A stretch of 64,000 bases of DNA from an uncultured Sinobacteraceae bacterium (lineage in GTDB: Bacteria; Pseudomonadota; Gammaproteobacteria; Steroidobacterales; Steroidobacteraceae): positions 1 through 64,000 of the forward strand of contig CALEKY010000098.1 in NCBI GenBank assembly GCA_937902995.1. The letters are read 5' to 3'. Position numbers and translations under genes: made by a program. The stretch's first letter is position 1, and every line of letters begins with the position of its first letter. Under the pieces are notes generated by a model. It was not told the origin of the DNA. It made no database searches and saw only the letters and a list, made by a program, of their open reading frames with translations. Shown piece after piece: positions 55,217 through 63,925 of the stretch.

Positions 55217-56074
55217 ATGCATTTGCGCTGCCGGTCCCAGACGCTCGATCTGCGTTCGCCCGTGGTCATGGGCATTCTGAACGTGACTCCCGATTCGTTC
55301 TCCGACGGCGGCCGATACAAAGATCGGAATGCGGCGATTGCTCATGCGCTCGCGATGGTCGAGGCGGGCGCAGCAATCATCGACGTGGGAGGGGAGTCGA
55401 CGCGTCCTGGTGCCGACGACGTTTCGGAGGAGGAGGAAATTCGTCGTGTCGTGCCGGTGGTCGAGGAGCTTGCTCGGCTGACCCGTGTGCCGATCTCCGT
55501 AGACACGAGCAAACCGGCAGTGATGAAGGCAGCGATCGAGGCCGGGGCGGAAATCATCAACGACGTGCGGGCGTTGGCCGACCCGCAAGCCTTGGCAGAA
55601 GTGGCTTCGAGCGGTGCGGCCGTGTGTTTGATGCACATGCAAGGTGAACCGCGCTCGATGCAGAACGATCCCAAATACGTGGACGTCGTCACGGAGGTGC
55701 GCGATTTTTTGAGCGAACGTTTGCAGGCATGCATTGCCGCGGGAATCGGGCGCGAGCGTATCGTGCTGGACCCGGGTATCGGTTTCGGGAAGCGACTCCA
55801 GCATAATTTGGCTTTATTGGCTCATTTGCCCGCCCTGACTGTGTTGGGATGTCCGGTTCTGATCGGCGTATCGCGCAAGTCGATGTTCGGATCGCTCTTG
55901 AATCGACCCGTAGAACAGCGACTCGCCGGAGGGCTCGCAGTCGCCACAGCTGCGGTGCTGGCAGGCGCCAGCATCGTCCGAGCGCATGACGTCGCTGAAA
56001 CCGTGGATGCCGTCAAGACGGCTTCCGCGCTGCGTGCCGCGGGATATCGAATCGGAGAAACACATGGCTCGTAA
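55217..56074 (+). CDS. folP: Dihydropteroate synthase
   Basis: FolP joins pterin and p-aminobenzoate in folate synthesis and is the sulfonamide target. From ATG 55217 the product is 285 residues: VVMGILNVTPDSFSDGG, ADIIDVGGESTRPGA-type segment (IIDVGGESTRPGADDVSEEEE), ISVDTSKPAVMKAAIEAGAEIINDVRAL, and LIGVSRKSMFG. It overlaps glmM by 11 bases, so the two are cotranscribed. Confidence 0.97.
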   Translation: MHLRCRSQTLDLRSPVVMGILNVTPDSFSDGGRYKDRNAAIAHALAMVEAGAAIIDVGGESTRPGADDVSEEEEIRRVVPVVEELARLTRVPISVDTSKPAVMKAAIEAGAEIINDVRALADPQALAEVASSGAAVCLMHMQGEPRSMQNDPKYVDVVTEVRDFLSERLQACIAAGIGRERIVLDPGIGFGKRLQHNLALLAHLPALTVLGCPVLIGVSRKSMFGSLLNRPVEQRLAGGLAVATAAVLAGASIVRAHDVAETVDAVKTASALRAAGYRIGETHGS

Positions 56075-57404
56075 GTATTTCGGTACGGATGGAGTTCGCG
56101 GGACCGTCGGCGAACATCCTCTCACCGTCGATTTCGCGTTGAAGCTCGCGAGCGCCGCCGCGCGCGTGCTGGCACCGAACGGCGGGACCGTGCTCGTCGG
56201 CAAGGACACGCGGCTTTCGGGCTACATGTTCGAAGCCGCGCTCGAAGCGGGTTTCACGGCAGCGGGGGTGAACGTCCTGCTCATCGGGCCGTTGCCGACG
56301 CCGGGCATTGCGTACCTCACCAAACGGTTCGGATGCAGCTTCGGTGTGGTGATCAGTGCATCGCACAACCTGTATCAGGACAACGGCATCAAGTTCTTCG
56401 ATGCCGAAGGCGGCAAGCTTTCCGATGAGGTCGAGGCGGAGATCGAGCGGTACATCGACGAAGCACCCGTGACGCGCGCATCGAGCGAACTGGGTCGTGC
56501 GACCCGCGTCGACAAATCGCGCGTGCACTATCAAGAATTTTGCGCTTCGACTGTACCCGGTCTCGACCTGACGGGGTTCAAGCTCGTCATCGATTGTGCG
56601 AACGGTGCCGGTTACAAGGTGGGGCCACGGATTCTTGCCGATCTAGGCGCGGAGATCGTGCCCATCGGCTGCTCGCCGAACGGTCGCAACATCAATCTCA
56701 ATTGCGGTTCGATTGCACCGGAATTGCTTCAGCTCACGGTGCCGGGAGTGCGTGCCCACGCGGGCATCGCGCTCGACGGCGACGGCGATCGGCTCGTCAT
56801 GGTCGATCATCTCGGTCGCATCATCGATGGCGATCAGTTGCTCTATATCATCGCGAAGGATCGCAAGACGAACGGGACCTTGCAGGGGCCCGTCGTCGGA
56901 ACCGTGATGAGCAATCTCGGTTTGGAGCACGCGCTCGCGGCAGAGGGAATCGAGTTCAAGCGCGCGAAGGTAGGCGACCGATACGTGCTCGAACTGTTGA
57001 AATCGAGCGGCGGCGTGCTCGGCGGGGAGACCTCGGGGCACTTGCTGTGTCTCGATAGGACGACGACCGGGGATGCACTGATCGCAGCGCTGCAGGTGCT
57101 CGCTATCATGAAGCGCACGGGCCAGAGTCTTGCCGAGCTCGCGGCACCGATGCCGAAATATCCTCAGGTACTGGAAAACGTCCGTATGAAACGGCGCATC
57201 GATCCGGCCGTGTCGCCCGCGATCCAGGAGGCTGTTTCCCATGCCGAGCGGCGGCTCGGAACTTCCGGGCGAATCGTCCTACGGGCGTCGGGGACCGAAC
57301 CGGTCATCCGAGTGATGGTGGAGGGGAGCGACGAGGCCCTCGTTCGAGAGCTTGCCAAGAGCCTGGCCGCGTCGGTGGCCGTGGCCGCGGAAGCAGTTGC
57401 CTGA
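56064..57404 (+). CDS. glmM: Phosphoglucosamine mutase
   Basis: GlmM turns glucosamine-6-phosphate into the 1-phosphate for UDP-GlcNAc synthesis. From ATG 56064 the product is 446 residues: KYFGTDGVRGTVG, the active-site phosphoserine Ser100 in VISASHN, the metal-binding DGDGDR (ALDGDGDRLVMVD), the sugar loop GGETSGHLL, and the phosphate-binding RASGTEPVIRVM at the end. Starts inside folP. Confidence 0.98.
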   Translation: MARKYFGTDGVRGTVGEHPLTVDFALKLASAAARVLAPNGGTVLVGKDTRLSGYMFEAALEAGFTAAGVNVLLIGPLPTPGIAYLTKRFGCSFGVVISASHNLYQDNGIKFFDAEGGKLSDEVEAEIERYIDEAPVTRASSELGRATRVDKSRVHYQEFCASTVPGLDLTGFKLVIDCANGAGYKVGPRILADLGAEIVPIGCSPNGRNINLNCGSIAPELLQLTVPGVRAHAGIALDGDGDRLVMVDHLGRIIDGDQLLYIIAKDRKTNGTLQGPVVGTVMSNLGLEHALAAEGIEFKRAKVGDRYVLELLKSSGGVLGGETSGHLLCLDRTTTGDALIAALQVLAIMKRTGQSLAELAAPMPKYPQVLENVRMKRRIDPAVSPAIQEAVSHAERRLGTSGRIVLRASGTEPVIRVMVEGSDEALVRELAKSLAASVAVAAEAVA

Positions 57405-57555
57405 TCCAACGCCAATTGCGCACTGCGGCGCAAAGTCGCGGGCTCGGCCCCAGCCTCGTTTGCTTTCCCGTGGGGTCGCCGTTAAGCTTCCGCGCCTTTT
57501 TTGGCGGTTGCCGCTTTCCGCGGTATTGCCGACAACCTAACGAGTTGAGGTAGCG

Positions 57556-58314
57556 ATGCGACGACCTTTCGTCGCCGGAAACTGGAAGATGCACGGCTCG
57601 CGCGCAGAAAACGCCGAGCTGATCGAGGCGATTTTGCTCGGAGTTCCGGGCCAAATGACAGCCGAGGTCGCCGTGTGTCCGCCCTTTGTATATTTGTGGG
57701 AAGTCGGCAGGCTGCTGAAGGCCTCCGACGTCGCGCTGGGCGCCCAATCCGTGTGTGCCGAGTCGATCGGCGCGTTCACGGGCGAAGTGGCAGCCTCGAT
57801 GTTGAAAGATGTCGGTTGCCGCTACGTGATCGTCGGACACTCCGAGCGTCGCGCGATCTACAAAGAAGACGATGCGCTCGTCGCGAGAAAATTCCTCGCA
57901 GTGCAAGGGCAGGGCATGACGCCGATTTTGTGCGTCGGAGAAACGCTCGAGGAACGCGAGCGTGGCGCAACGAATGCGGTGGTCGAGCGTCAGCTCACGG
58001 CCGTGCTGGATCTGGCCGGTGTTGCTGCGTTCGGCGACGCCATCGTTGCCTACGAGCCGGTGTGGGCGATCGGAACAGGAAAGAATGCGACGCCGGAACA
58101 GGCGCAAGAGGTCCATGCGCACATTCGATCCATCGTCGGTGCGCGTGATGCTAAGATCGCGGACCGCTTGCGCATCCTGTATGGCGGCAGCGTCAAGGCA
58201 AGCAACGCGCGAGAAATCTTCGCGATGCCGGATGTCGACGGCGGGTTGATCGGCGGCGCATCGCTCAAGGCGGATGAATTCTTGAAGATTTGCGCCGCCG
58301 TCCAGGTGCACTGA
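57556..58314 (+). CDS. tpiA: Triosephosphate isomerase
   Basis: TpiA interconverts dihydroxyacetone phosphate and glyceraldehyde-3-phosphate. The 252-residue product has the full active site: Asn9 and Lys11 (AGNWKMHG), His95 (VGHSERR) and Glu167 (VAYEPVWAIGTG), with the phosphate loop LYGGSVKASNA. It is 151 bases after glmM and 11 bases before secG. Confidence 0.98.
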   Translation: MRRPFVAGNWKMHGSRAENAELIEAILLGVPGQMTAEVAVCPPFVYLWEVGRLLKASDVALGAQSVCAESIGAFTGEVAASMLKDVGCRYVIVGHSERRAIYKEDDALVARKFLAVQGQGMTPILCVGETLEERERGATNAVVERQLTAVLDLAGVAAFGDAIVAYEPVWAIGTGKNATPEQAQEVHAHIRSIVGARDAKIADRLRILYGGSVKASNAREIFAMPDVDGGLIGGASLKADEFLKICAAVQVH

Positions 58315-58325
58315 GCGGGATAGCG

Positions 58326-58700
58326 ATGAACTGGCTGCATACGATTACGACCGTCGTTCACGTCCTGTTGGCGGCCGCCATCGTCGGGCTGGTGCTGCTG
58401 CAGCGGGGCAAAGGCGCGGAAGCAGGTGCCGGTTTCGGGGCGGGCGCATCGGGTACGGTGTTCGGCGCGCGCGGCTCGGCGTCTTTCTTGACGAGAATGA
58501 CGGCGACGCTGGCCACGTTGTTCATCATCACGAGCCTCACGCTCGCGTACGTAGGCAGTCGTAAGAGCGAAGCGCCTGCTAGCGTGATCGACCGTGTGCA
58601 GCTCCCAACCGAGAGCCCGGTCGACGAAGACGCACCGCCGGCCTTGCCGACGGAACAGGTTTCGCAGCCGCCCGCTCAGGACGAGCAACCGACGCCTTAA
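58326..58700 (+). CDS. secG: Preprotein translocase subunit SecG
   Basis: SecG is the small two-span subunit of the SecYEG channel. From ATG 58326 the product is 124 residues: a first span (TVVHVLLAAAIVGLVLLQRGKGAEAGAGFGAGASGTVFG), the conserved Gly-rich loop with FGARGSASFLTRMT, a second span, and a Pro/Glu-rich tail. Placement between tpiA and tRNA-Leu before nuoA is standard. Confidence 0.95.
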   Translation: MNWLHTITTVVHVLLAAAIVGLVLLQRGKGAEAGAGFGAGASGTVFGARGSASFLTRMTATLATLFIITSLTLAYVGSRKSEAPASVIDRVQLPTESPVDEDAPPALPTEQVSQPPAQDEQPTP

Positions 58701-58704
58701 CGAT

Positions 58705-58722
58705 GCCGTCCGTTTGGACGGC
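58705..58722 (+). terminator. Small hairpin after secG
   Basis: GCCGTCC (58705-58711) and GGACGGC (58716-58722) form a 7-bp stem with a GTTT loop, 4 bases after the secG stop. No T-run follows, so termination would be weak and the tRNA may be cotranscribed. Confidence 0.45.
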
Positions 58723-58765
58723 AAACTAAAGTCGATCGCATCGGCGATCGCCACCGGTTTTCGGT

Positions 58766-58850
58766 GCGGATGTGGTGGAACTGGTAGACACGCTACTTTG
58801 AGGTGGTAGTGGGGAAACCCGTGGAGGTTCGAGTCCTCTCATCCGCACCA
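58766..58850 (+). tRNA. tRNA-Leu (anticodon GAG)
   Basis: An 85-base tRNA with encoded CCA. The acceptor stem GCGGATG pairs with CATCCGC; the anticodon arm CTACT-TTGAGGT-GGTAG gives GAG; a long variable arm (GTGGGGAAACCCGTG) is typical of class II tRNA-Leu; the T-arm reads AGGTTCGAGTCCT. Placement between secG and nuoA matches many gammaproteobacteria. Confidence 0.97.
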
Positions 58851-59186
58851 ACTTCTAATTCAGGGGCTTACGCTCAGTGAGCGAAAAGCTCCGAACTCCC
58901 CATCTCGTGCGCCACTGACACCCGCTTGTGAGTGCATCCGTATTCGTGTCGATACGGAACGGCGTGAGCCCGCGCCTGCTGCGTCGACGCACAAGCTTGC
59001 TTTCGCGGTGAAGCCAATGGCGGAATGCGAGTCGAGGCATTCGGGGCGGTCCAATGACTGGCATGCTCATCCGAGCGCAGCACGCACACTCATGAGTATT
59101 TGCGGATTTCTCTGAATCTCGTGCGTTGCGCGAATGTATGTTCGCTCGAATGCACGTTTCGACCGCACTTCGACCACAATATTGGG
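58851..59186. other. 336-base gene-free stretch between tRNA-Leu and nuoA
   Basis: I see no coding frame with family similarity and no integrase or repeat of the tRNA end. The stretch has several small inverted repeats, among them GCTC/GAGC, CCGTAT/ATACGG and the palindrome ACTCATGAGT, whose meaning is unclear. The candidate nuo promoter lies at its 3' edge. Confidence 0.5.
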
Positions 59187-59215
59187 TTACTGCGTCGCAA
59201 CGTCCCTGATACAAT
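59187..59215 (+). promoter_or_regulatory. Possible sigma-70 promoter of the nuo operon
   Basis: TTACTG (59187-59192) and TACAAT (59210-59215) are 17 bases apart. The -10 is good (five of six), the -35 poor. The site is 40 bases upstream of the nuoA start. Confidence 0.5.
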
Positions 59216-59255
59216 CCGCGCCCGATGCCGGGCCCGGCATCGAGAGTCAGCAGCG

Positions 59256-59612
59256 ATGTTGGAAAACTACGTACCCATCCTCATCTTCTTGGGGGTCGCC
59301 GCCGCGCTTGGCACAGCCCTCATCGGACTAGGTTTTCTCTTCGGACCGCGGCGTCCGGATGCCGAGAAGCTTTCCGCCTACGAGTGCGGATTCGAAGCGT
59401 TCTCGGATTCGCGCATGAAGTTCGACGTGCGCTATTACCTCGTCGCGATTCTCTTCATCGTGTTCGATCTCGAAATCGCCTTTCTCTTTCCGTGGGCGGT
59501 GGCGCTCGACACGATCGGCGGCCTCGGCTTGGCAGCCATGGGCATTTTCCTGTTGGTGCTGATCGTCGGGTTCATTTACGAGTGGAAGAAGGGCGCGCTC
59601 GAATGGGATTGA
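59256..59612 (+). CDS. nuoA: NADH-quinone oxidoreductase subunit A
   Basis: NuoA is a small membrane subunit at the quinone-site junction of complex I. From ATG 59256 the product is 118 residues with three spans and the conserved loop YECGFEAFSDSRMKFDVRYYLVAILFIVFDLEIAFLFPWA, holding the Cys of the quinone loop. First gene of the operon; overlaps nuoB by 10 bases. Confidence 0.97.
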   Translation: MLENYVPILIFLGVAAALGTALIGLGFLFGPRRPDAEKLSAYECGFEAFSDSRMKFDVRYYLVAILFIVFDLEIAFLFPWAVALDTIGGLGLAAMGIFLLVLIVGFIYEWKKGALEWD

Positions 59613-60106
59613 CGGCTCCAACTGCTGAAACGCCTGACGTACCGGTTGCTCAACGCGGCTTCGCGACGACGACCGTCGACAAGCTCGTCAATTGGGCGCG
59701 TACGGGCTCGATGTGGCCGATGACATTCGGTCTTGCTTGCTGTGCCGTCGAGATGATGCACGCAGGCGCGTCGCGCTATGACCTGGATCGATTCGGAGTC
59801 GTGTTTCGACCGAGCCCGCGCCAATCGGACGTGATGATCGTTGCCGGAACGCTCGTGAACAAAATGGCGCCGGCGCTGCGCAAGGTTTACGACCAGATGC
59901 CGGAGCCGCGCTGGGTCATTTCGATGGGCTCGTGCGCGAACGGCGGCGGGTACTATCACTATTCTTATTCCGTCGTACGCGGTTGCGACCGCATCGTCCC
60001 GGTGGATGTGTACGTCCCCGGTTGTCCACCTTCCGCTGAGGCGCTGTTGTACGGAATTCTGCAGCTGCAGAACAAGATCCGTCGCACCAGCACGATCGCC
60101 CGCTAA
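59603..60106 (+). CDS. nuoB: NADH-quinone oxidoreductase subunit B
   Basis: NuoB carries cluster N2, the last iron-sulfur centre before quinone. From ATG 59603 the product is 167 residues with all four ligands: Cys46-Cys47 (GLACCAVEMM), Cys111 (SMGSCANGG) and Cys141 (VPGCPPSAEALLYG). Overlap with nuoA suggests coupled translation. Confidence 0.98.
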   Translation: MGLTAPTAETPDVPVAQRGFATTTVDKLVNWARTGSMWPMTFGLACCAVEMMHAGASRYDLDRFGVVFRPSPRQSDVMIVAGTLVNKMAPALRKVYDQMPEPRWVISMGSCANGGGYYHYSYSVVRGCDRIVPVDVYVPGCPPSAEALLYGILQLQNKIRRTSTIAR

Positions 60107-60117
60107 AGGTTGCGTTC

Positions 60118-60840
60118 ATGAGTTCCCGCAGCGAGAAACTCACCGCGGCGATCACTGCGCGCTTTGGTGACAGGCTCAAGCCGCTGCCTGTCGTACCTGG
60201 TGACGTCGCATTCGAAGTGGCCGCAAGCGATTTGTTGTCGGTCTGCGAGCAGCTTCGCTCGGATCCCGCGCTTTCGTTCGAACAGCTCATCGATCTGTCG
60301 GGCATCGATTATCTCGACTACGGTCGCGCGGAATGGCGCACCGAGAATTCGACGCGCACCGGCTTTAGCCGTGCGGTCGATCGCGTGCGCGAGAACGTTT
60401 CCGAACAGCGTCCGTCGCGCTTTGCAGTCGTCTATCAGTTGTTGTCGATCACGCACAATTGGCGATTGCGGCTGCGCTGTTTCGCTTCCGACTCCGAGCC
60501 GCCCGTCATCGATTCGGTCGTCGGCATCTGGGCATCCGCAAACTGGTACGAGCGCGAAGCATTCGATCTGTTCGGGATCCTGTTCAAAGGTCATCCCGAC
60601 TTGCGTCGCATCCTCACCGACTACGGCTTCATCGGCCATCCGTTCCGCAAGGATTTCCCGCTGATCGGCAATGTCGAGGTGAAGTACGACCCGGCGAAAG
60701 GCCGCGTCGTTTATCAGCCTGTGACGATCGAGCCGCGCACGCTCGTGCCGCGCGTGATCCGGGACGACAACCGCTACGAACGCGAGCTGAAGGACGTTCC
60801 GGTCGGTACCGACGCTTCCAACGGAGCCGCCCGTGGCTGA
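60118..60840 (+). CDS. nuoC: NADH-quinone oxidoreductase subunit C
   Basis: The 240-residue product has the 30-kDa subunit signature ANWYEREAFDLFGILFKGHPDLRRILTDYGFIGHPFRKDFPL. It is a separate gene here, not fused to nuoD, and overlaps nuoD by 8 bases. The family role is structural, in the peripheral arm beside NuoB and NuoD. Confidence 0.96.
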   Translation: MSSRSEKLTAAITARFGDRLKPLPVVPGDVAFEVAASDLLSVCEQLRSDPALSFEQLIDLSGIDYLDYGRAEWRTENSTRTGFSRAVDRVRENVSEQRPSRFAVVYQLLSITHNWRLRLRCFASDSEPPVIDSVVGIWASANWYEREAFDLFGILFKGHPDLRRILTDYGFIGHPFRKDFPLIGNVEVKYDPAKGRVVYQPVTIEPRTLVPRVIRDDNRYERELKDVPVGTDASNGAARG

Positions 60841-62086
60841 GATTCGCAATTTCACGCTGAACTTCGGTCCGCAGCATCCAGCCGCGCACGGCGTGCTGCG
60901 GCTCGTGCTGGAAATGGACGGCGAGGTCATCCAGAAGGCCGATCCGCACGTCGGCCTGCTGCATCGGGCGACCGAGAAGCTCGCCGAATCCAAACCGTTC
61001 AATCAGTCGATCCCGTACATGGATCGGCTCGATTACGTCTCGATGATGTGCAACGAGCACGCCTATGTGCTCGCGCTCGAGAAACTGCTCGGCATCACGC
61101 CGCCGATCCGTGCGCAATACATCCGCACGATGTTCGACGAGATCACGCGCATCCTGAATCACTTGATGTGGCTCGGTGCGCACGGTCTCGACATCGGTGC
61201 GATGACCGTCTTCCTGTACGCGTTCCGCGAACGCGAAGATCTCATGGACTGCTACGAGGCGGTCTCCGGTACGCGCATGCATGCCGCCTACTATCGCGTC
61301 GGCGGTGTCTATCGCGATTTGCCGGATACGATGCCCAAGTATCAGCCGTCGAAATGGCGGTCGCAGAAAGAAGTCGACAAGCTCAACGAGCGTCGCAGCG
61401 GCAGTCTCCTCGATTTCATCGAGGACTTCACGGACCGCTTCCCGGCCTGCGTCGACGAGTATGAAAACCTGCTCACGGACAACCGTATTTGGAAGCAGCG
61501 TACGGTGAACATCGGCGTCGTCTCGCCGGAGCGTGCATTGCAGCTCGGATTCTCGGGGCCGATGCTGCGCGGCTCGGGTATCGCCTGGGACCTGCGCAAG
61601 AAGCAGCCGTACGAAGTCTACGACCGGATGGATTTCGACATTCCGATCGGCGTGAACGGCGACTGCTACGACCGTTATCTCGTGCGCGTCGCGGAGATGC
61701 GGCAGTCGAATCGCATCATTCGTCAGTGCGTGGATTGGCTGAGGAAGAATCCAGGCCCGGTGATGACGTCCGATCGCAAGGTCGCGCCGCCCTCGCGCGA
61801 GGTGATGAAGCGCGACATGGAAGCGCTGATTCATCACTTCAAGTTGTTCACCGAAGGCTACTGCGTGCCGGAAGGCGAGACGTACGCCGCGGTCGAGGCG
61901 CCGAAGGGCGAGTTCGGCGTTTGGGTCGTCTCAGACGGTGCGAACAAGCCGTATCGGTTGAAGTGCCGTGCGCCGGGCTTTGCACATCTCGCGTCGCTGG
62001 AAGAGATGGTGAAAGGTCATTTGCTGGCCGACGTCGTGGCAGTGATCGGCACGCAAGACATCGTTTTCGGGGAAATCGATCGGTGA
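60833..62086 (+). CDS. nuoD: NADH-quinone oxidoreductase subunit D
   Basis: NuoD lines the quinone cavity. From GTG 60833 the product is 417 residues with NFGPQHPAAHGVLRLVLEMDGE, the HRATEKLAE segment, YVSMMCNEHAYVLALEKLL, RGSGIAWDLRKKQPYEVYDRMDFDIPIG and the C-terminal HLLADVVAVIGTQDIVFGEIDR. All are typical of the 49-kDa subunit. It overlaps nuoE by 4 bases. Confidence 0.98.
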   Translation: MAEIRNFTLNFGPQHPAAHGVLRLVLEMDGEVIQKADPHVGLLHRATEKLAESKPFNQSIPYMDRLDYVSMMCNEHAYVLALEKLLGITPPIRAQYIRTMFDEITRILNHLMWLGAHGLDIGAMTVFLYAFREREDLMDCYEAVSGTRMHAAYYRVGGVYRDLPDTMPKYQPSKWRSQKEVDKLNERRSGSLLDFIEDFTDRFPACVDEYENLLTDNRIWKQRTVNIGVVSPERALQLGFSGPMLRGSGIAWDLRKKQPYEVYDRMDFDIPIGVNGDCYDRYLVRVAEMRQSNRIIRQCVDWLRKNPGPVMTSDRKVAPPSREVMKRDMEALIHHFKLFTEGYCVPEGETYAAVEAPKGEFGVWVVSDGANKPYRLKCRAPGFAHLASLEEMVKGHLLADVVAVIGTQDIVFGEIDR

Positions 62087-62598
62087 ACGAAGCGACTCAC
62101 ACACCCGCTCAGGGGCAAGGCGGACTCTCGGAGCACGCCAAGCAGGAGATCGATTCCTGGCTCAAGAAGTTTCCGCCGGATCGCAAGCGTTCTGCCGTGC
62201 TTGCAGCACTGCGCACGGTGCAGCACGAGAACGGCGGTTACCTCACTCAGGAGTCGATGGACGCGGTTGCCGACTACCTCGGTCTGCCGAAAGTGCAGGT
62301 CTACGAGGTCGCGACGTTCTACTCGATGTTCGAGACGAAGCCGGTCGGACGTCATCACATCTCGGTGTGCACGAACATCTCCTGCATGCTTTGCGGGGGA
62401 GACGAGATTCTTGCTCACGTCGAGAAGCGTTTGGGCATCAAGGCGGGAGAGAGCACTCCGGATGGCCGCTTCTACTTGAAAGCCGAAAAGGAGTGCCTCG
62501 CTGCGTGCAACAACGCACCGATGATGATGGTGAATCACGTCTACTACGAAAATCTCACGCCCGAGAAGGTCGATGAGATTCTCGATCAGCACAAATAA
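62083..62598 (+). CDS. nuoE: NADH-quinone oxidoreductase subunit E
   Basis: NuoE carries the 2Fe-2S cluster N1a. From GTG 62083 (overlapping the nuoD stop) the product is 171 residues with LPKVQVYEVATFYSMFETKPVGRHHISVC, the ligand cysteines in CTNISCMLCGG (first and second sets) and ECLAACNNAPMMMVN. A long frame continues upstream inside nuoD but is a shadow. Confidence 0.97.
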   Translation: MNEATHTPAQGQGGLSEHAKQEIDSWLKKFPPDRKRSAVLAALRTVQHENGGYLTQESMDAVADYLGLPKVQVYEVATFYSMFETKPVGRHHISVCTNISCMLCGGDEILAHVEKRLGIKAGESTPDGRFYLKAEKECLAACNNAPMMMVNHVYYENLTPEKVDEILDQHK

Positions 62599-62613
62599 GC
62601 ACGCGCGTGCCGT

Positions 62614-63921
62614 ATGACCAAAGAGTATCCAAAGAACTTGGTCTGCTTCGAGCCGCTCGGACTCGAGCGCTCCTGGGAGCTTGCGACCTATCGCAAGATC
62701 GGCGGCTACGAAGCGTGGGAGCGCATCCTGCGGGAGAAGACGCCGCCCGAGAAGATCATCGAGGAGATCAAGGCTTCCGGCTTGCGCGGACGCGGCGGTG
62801 CAGGCTTTCCGACCGGCATGAAGTGGAGCTTCATGCCGCGCAATGCGCCGGGTCAGAAATACATCGTCTGCAATTCCGACGAGAGCGAGCCCGGCACGTG
62901 CCATGATCGCGACATCCTGCGCTACAACCCGCACGCGCTGATCGAAGGCATGGCCATCGGCGGCTACGCGATGGGTGCAACGGTCGGATACAACTACATT
63001 CGCGGCGAGTTCCTCGCCGAGCCCGTGCCTCGCTTCGAAGCAGCGCTGCGCGAAGCCTATGAAGCGGGACTCTTGGGCAAGAACATTCTCGGCTCGGGTG
63101 TCGATTTCGATCTCTATACCTATGTGGGCGCCGGCGCCTACATCTGCGGCGAGGAAACGGCGCTGCTCGAATCGTTGGAAGGCAAGCAGGGTCGTCCGAG
63201 ATTCAAGCCGCCTTTCCCGGCGAATTTCGGTCTCTACGGCCGTCCGACCACGATCAACAACACACAAAGTTTCGCGTCGGTGCCAACGATCATGCGCAAG
63301 GGCGCGAAGTGGTTTGCCGATCTCGGCGTGGCGAATTCCGCCGGCACGATGATCTTTTCGGTCTCGGGCCACGTGAACAAACCGCAGAACATCGAGTTGC
63401 CGCTCGGCATCCCGTTCAAGGATTTGCTCGAGATCTGCGGCGGCGTGCGCGAAGGCCGCAAGCTGAAGGCCGTGATTCCGGGCGGTGTGTCCGTTCCCGT
63501 CGTGCCTGGCGACGTCATGATGGAAGTCAATCTCGACTACGACTCGCTGCGTAAAGTCGGTTCGGCGCTCGGTACCGGATCGCTCATCGTCATGGACGAG
63601 ACGACGTGCATGGTCAAGACGCTCGAGCGGATCACTCGCTTCTATTACGCAGAGTCGTGCGGGCAGTGCACGCCCTGCCGCGAGGGCACCGGTTGGATGA
63701 ACCGCGTCGTCAAACGCATCCTGGCCGGCCAAGGCAAGATGAGCGATCTCGACATGCTCGTCGACGTCGCGAACAAGATCGAAGGTCACACGATCTGCGC
63801 ATTCGGCGATGCGTCCGCGTGGCCGGTGCAGAGCTTCCTCAAACATTTCCGGCACGAGTTCGAATACATGATCGAGCACGGCCACAGCATCGTCGAACGC
63901 GATAAGCGTCGCGCCGCGTGA
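62614..63921 (+). CDS. nuoF: NADH-quinone oxidoreductase subunit F
   Basis: NuoF binds NADH, FMN and the 4Fe-4S cluster N3. The 435-residue product has GLRGRGGAGFPTGMKW (NADH site), CNSDESEPGTCHDRDI and GAGAYICGEETALLESLEGKQGRPRFKPPFPA (FMN site), and the cluster motif ESCGQCTPCREGT. nuoG begins 5 bases later. Confidence 0.98.
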   Translation: MTKEYPKNLVCFEPLGLERSWELATYRKIGGYEAWERILREKTPPEKIIEEIKASGLRGRGGAGFPTGMKWSFMPRNAPGQKYIVCNSDESEPGTCHDRDILRYNPHALIEGMAIGGYAMGATVGYNYIRGEFLAEPVPRFEAALREAYEAGLLGKNILGSGVDFDLYTYVGAGAYICGEETALLESLEGKQGRPRFKPPFPANFGLYGRPTTINNTQSFASVPTIMRKGAKWFADLGVANSAGTMIFSVSGHVNKPQNIELPLGIPFKDLLEICGGVREGRKLKAVIPGGVSVPVVPGDVMMEVNLDYDSLRKVGSALGTGSLIVMDETTCMVKTLERITRFYYAESCGQCTPCREGTGWMNRVVKRILAGQGKMSDLDMLVDVANKIEGHTICAFGDASAWPVQSFLKHFRHEFEYMIEHGHSIVERDKRRAA

Positions 63922-63925
63922 ACCC

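Noticed and set aside
58766..59186. A genomic island inserted at tRNA-Leu
   Set aside because: No integrase and no repeat of the tRNA 3' end; the secG-tRNA-nuo order is intact.
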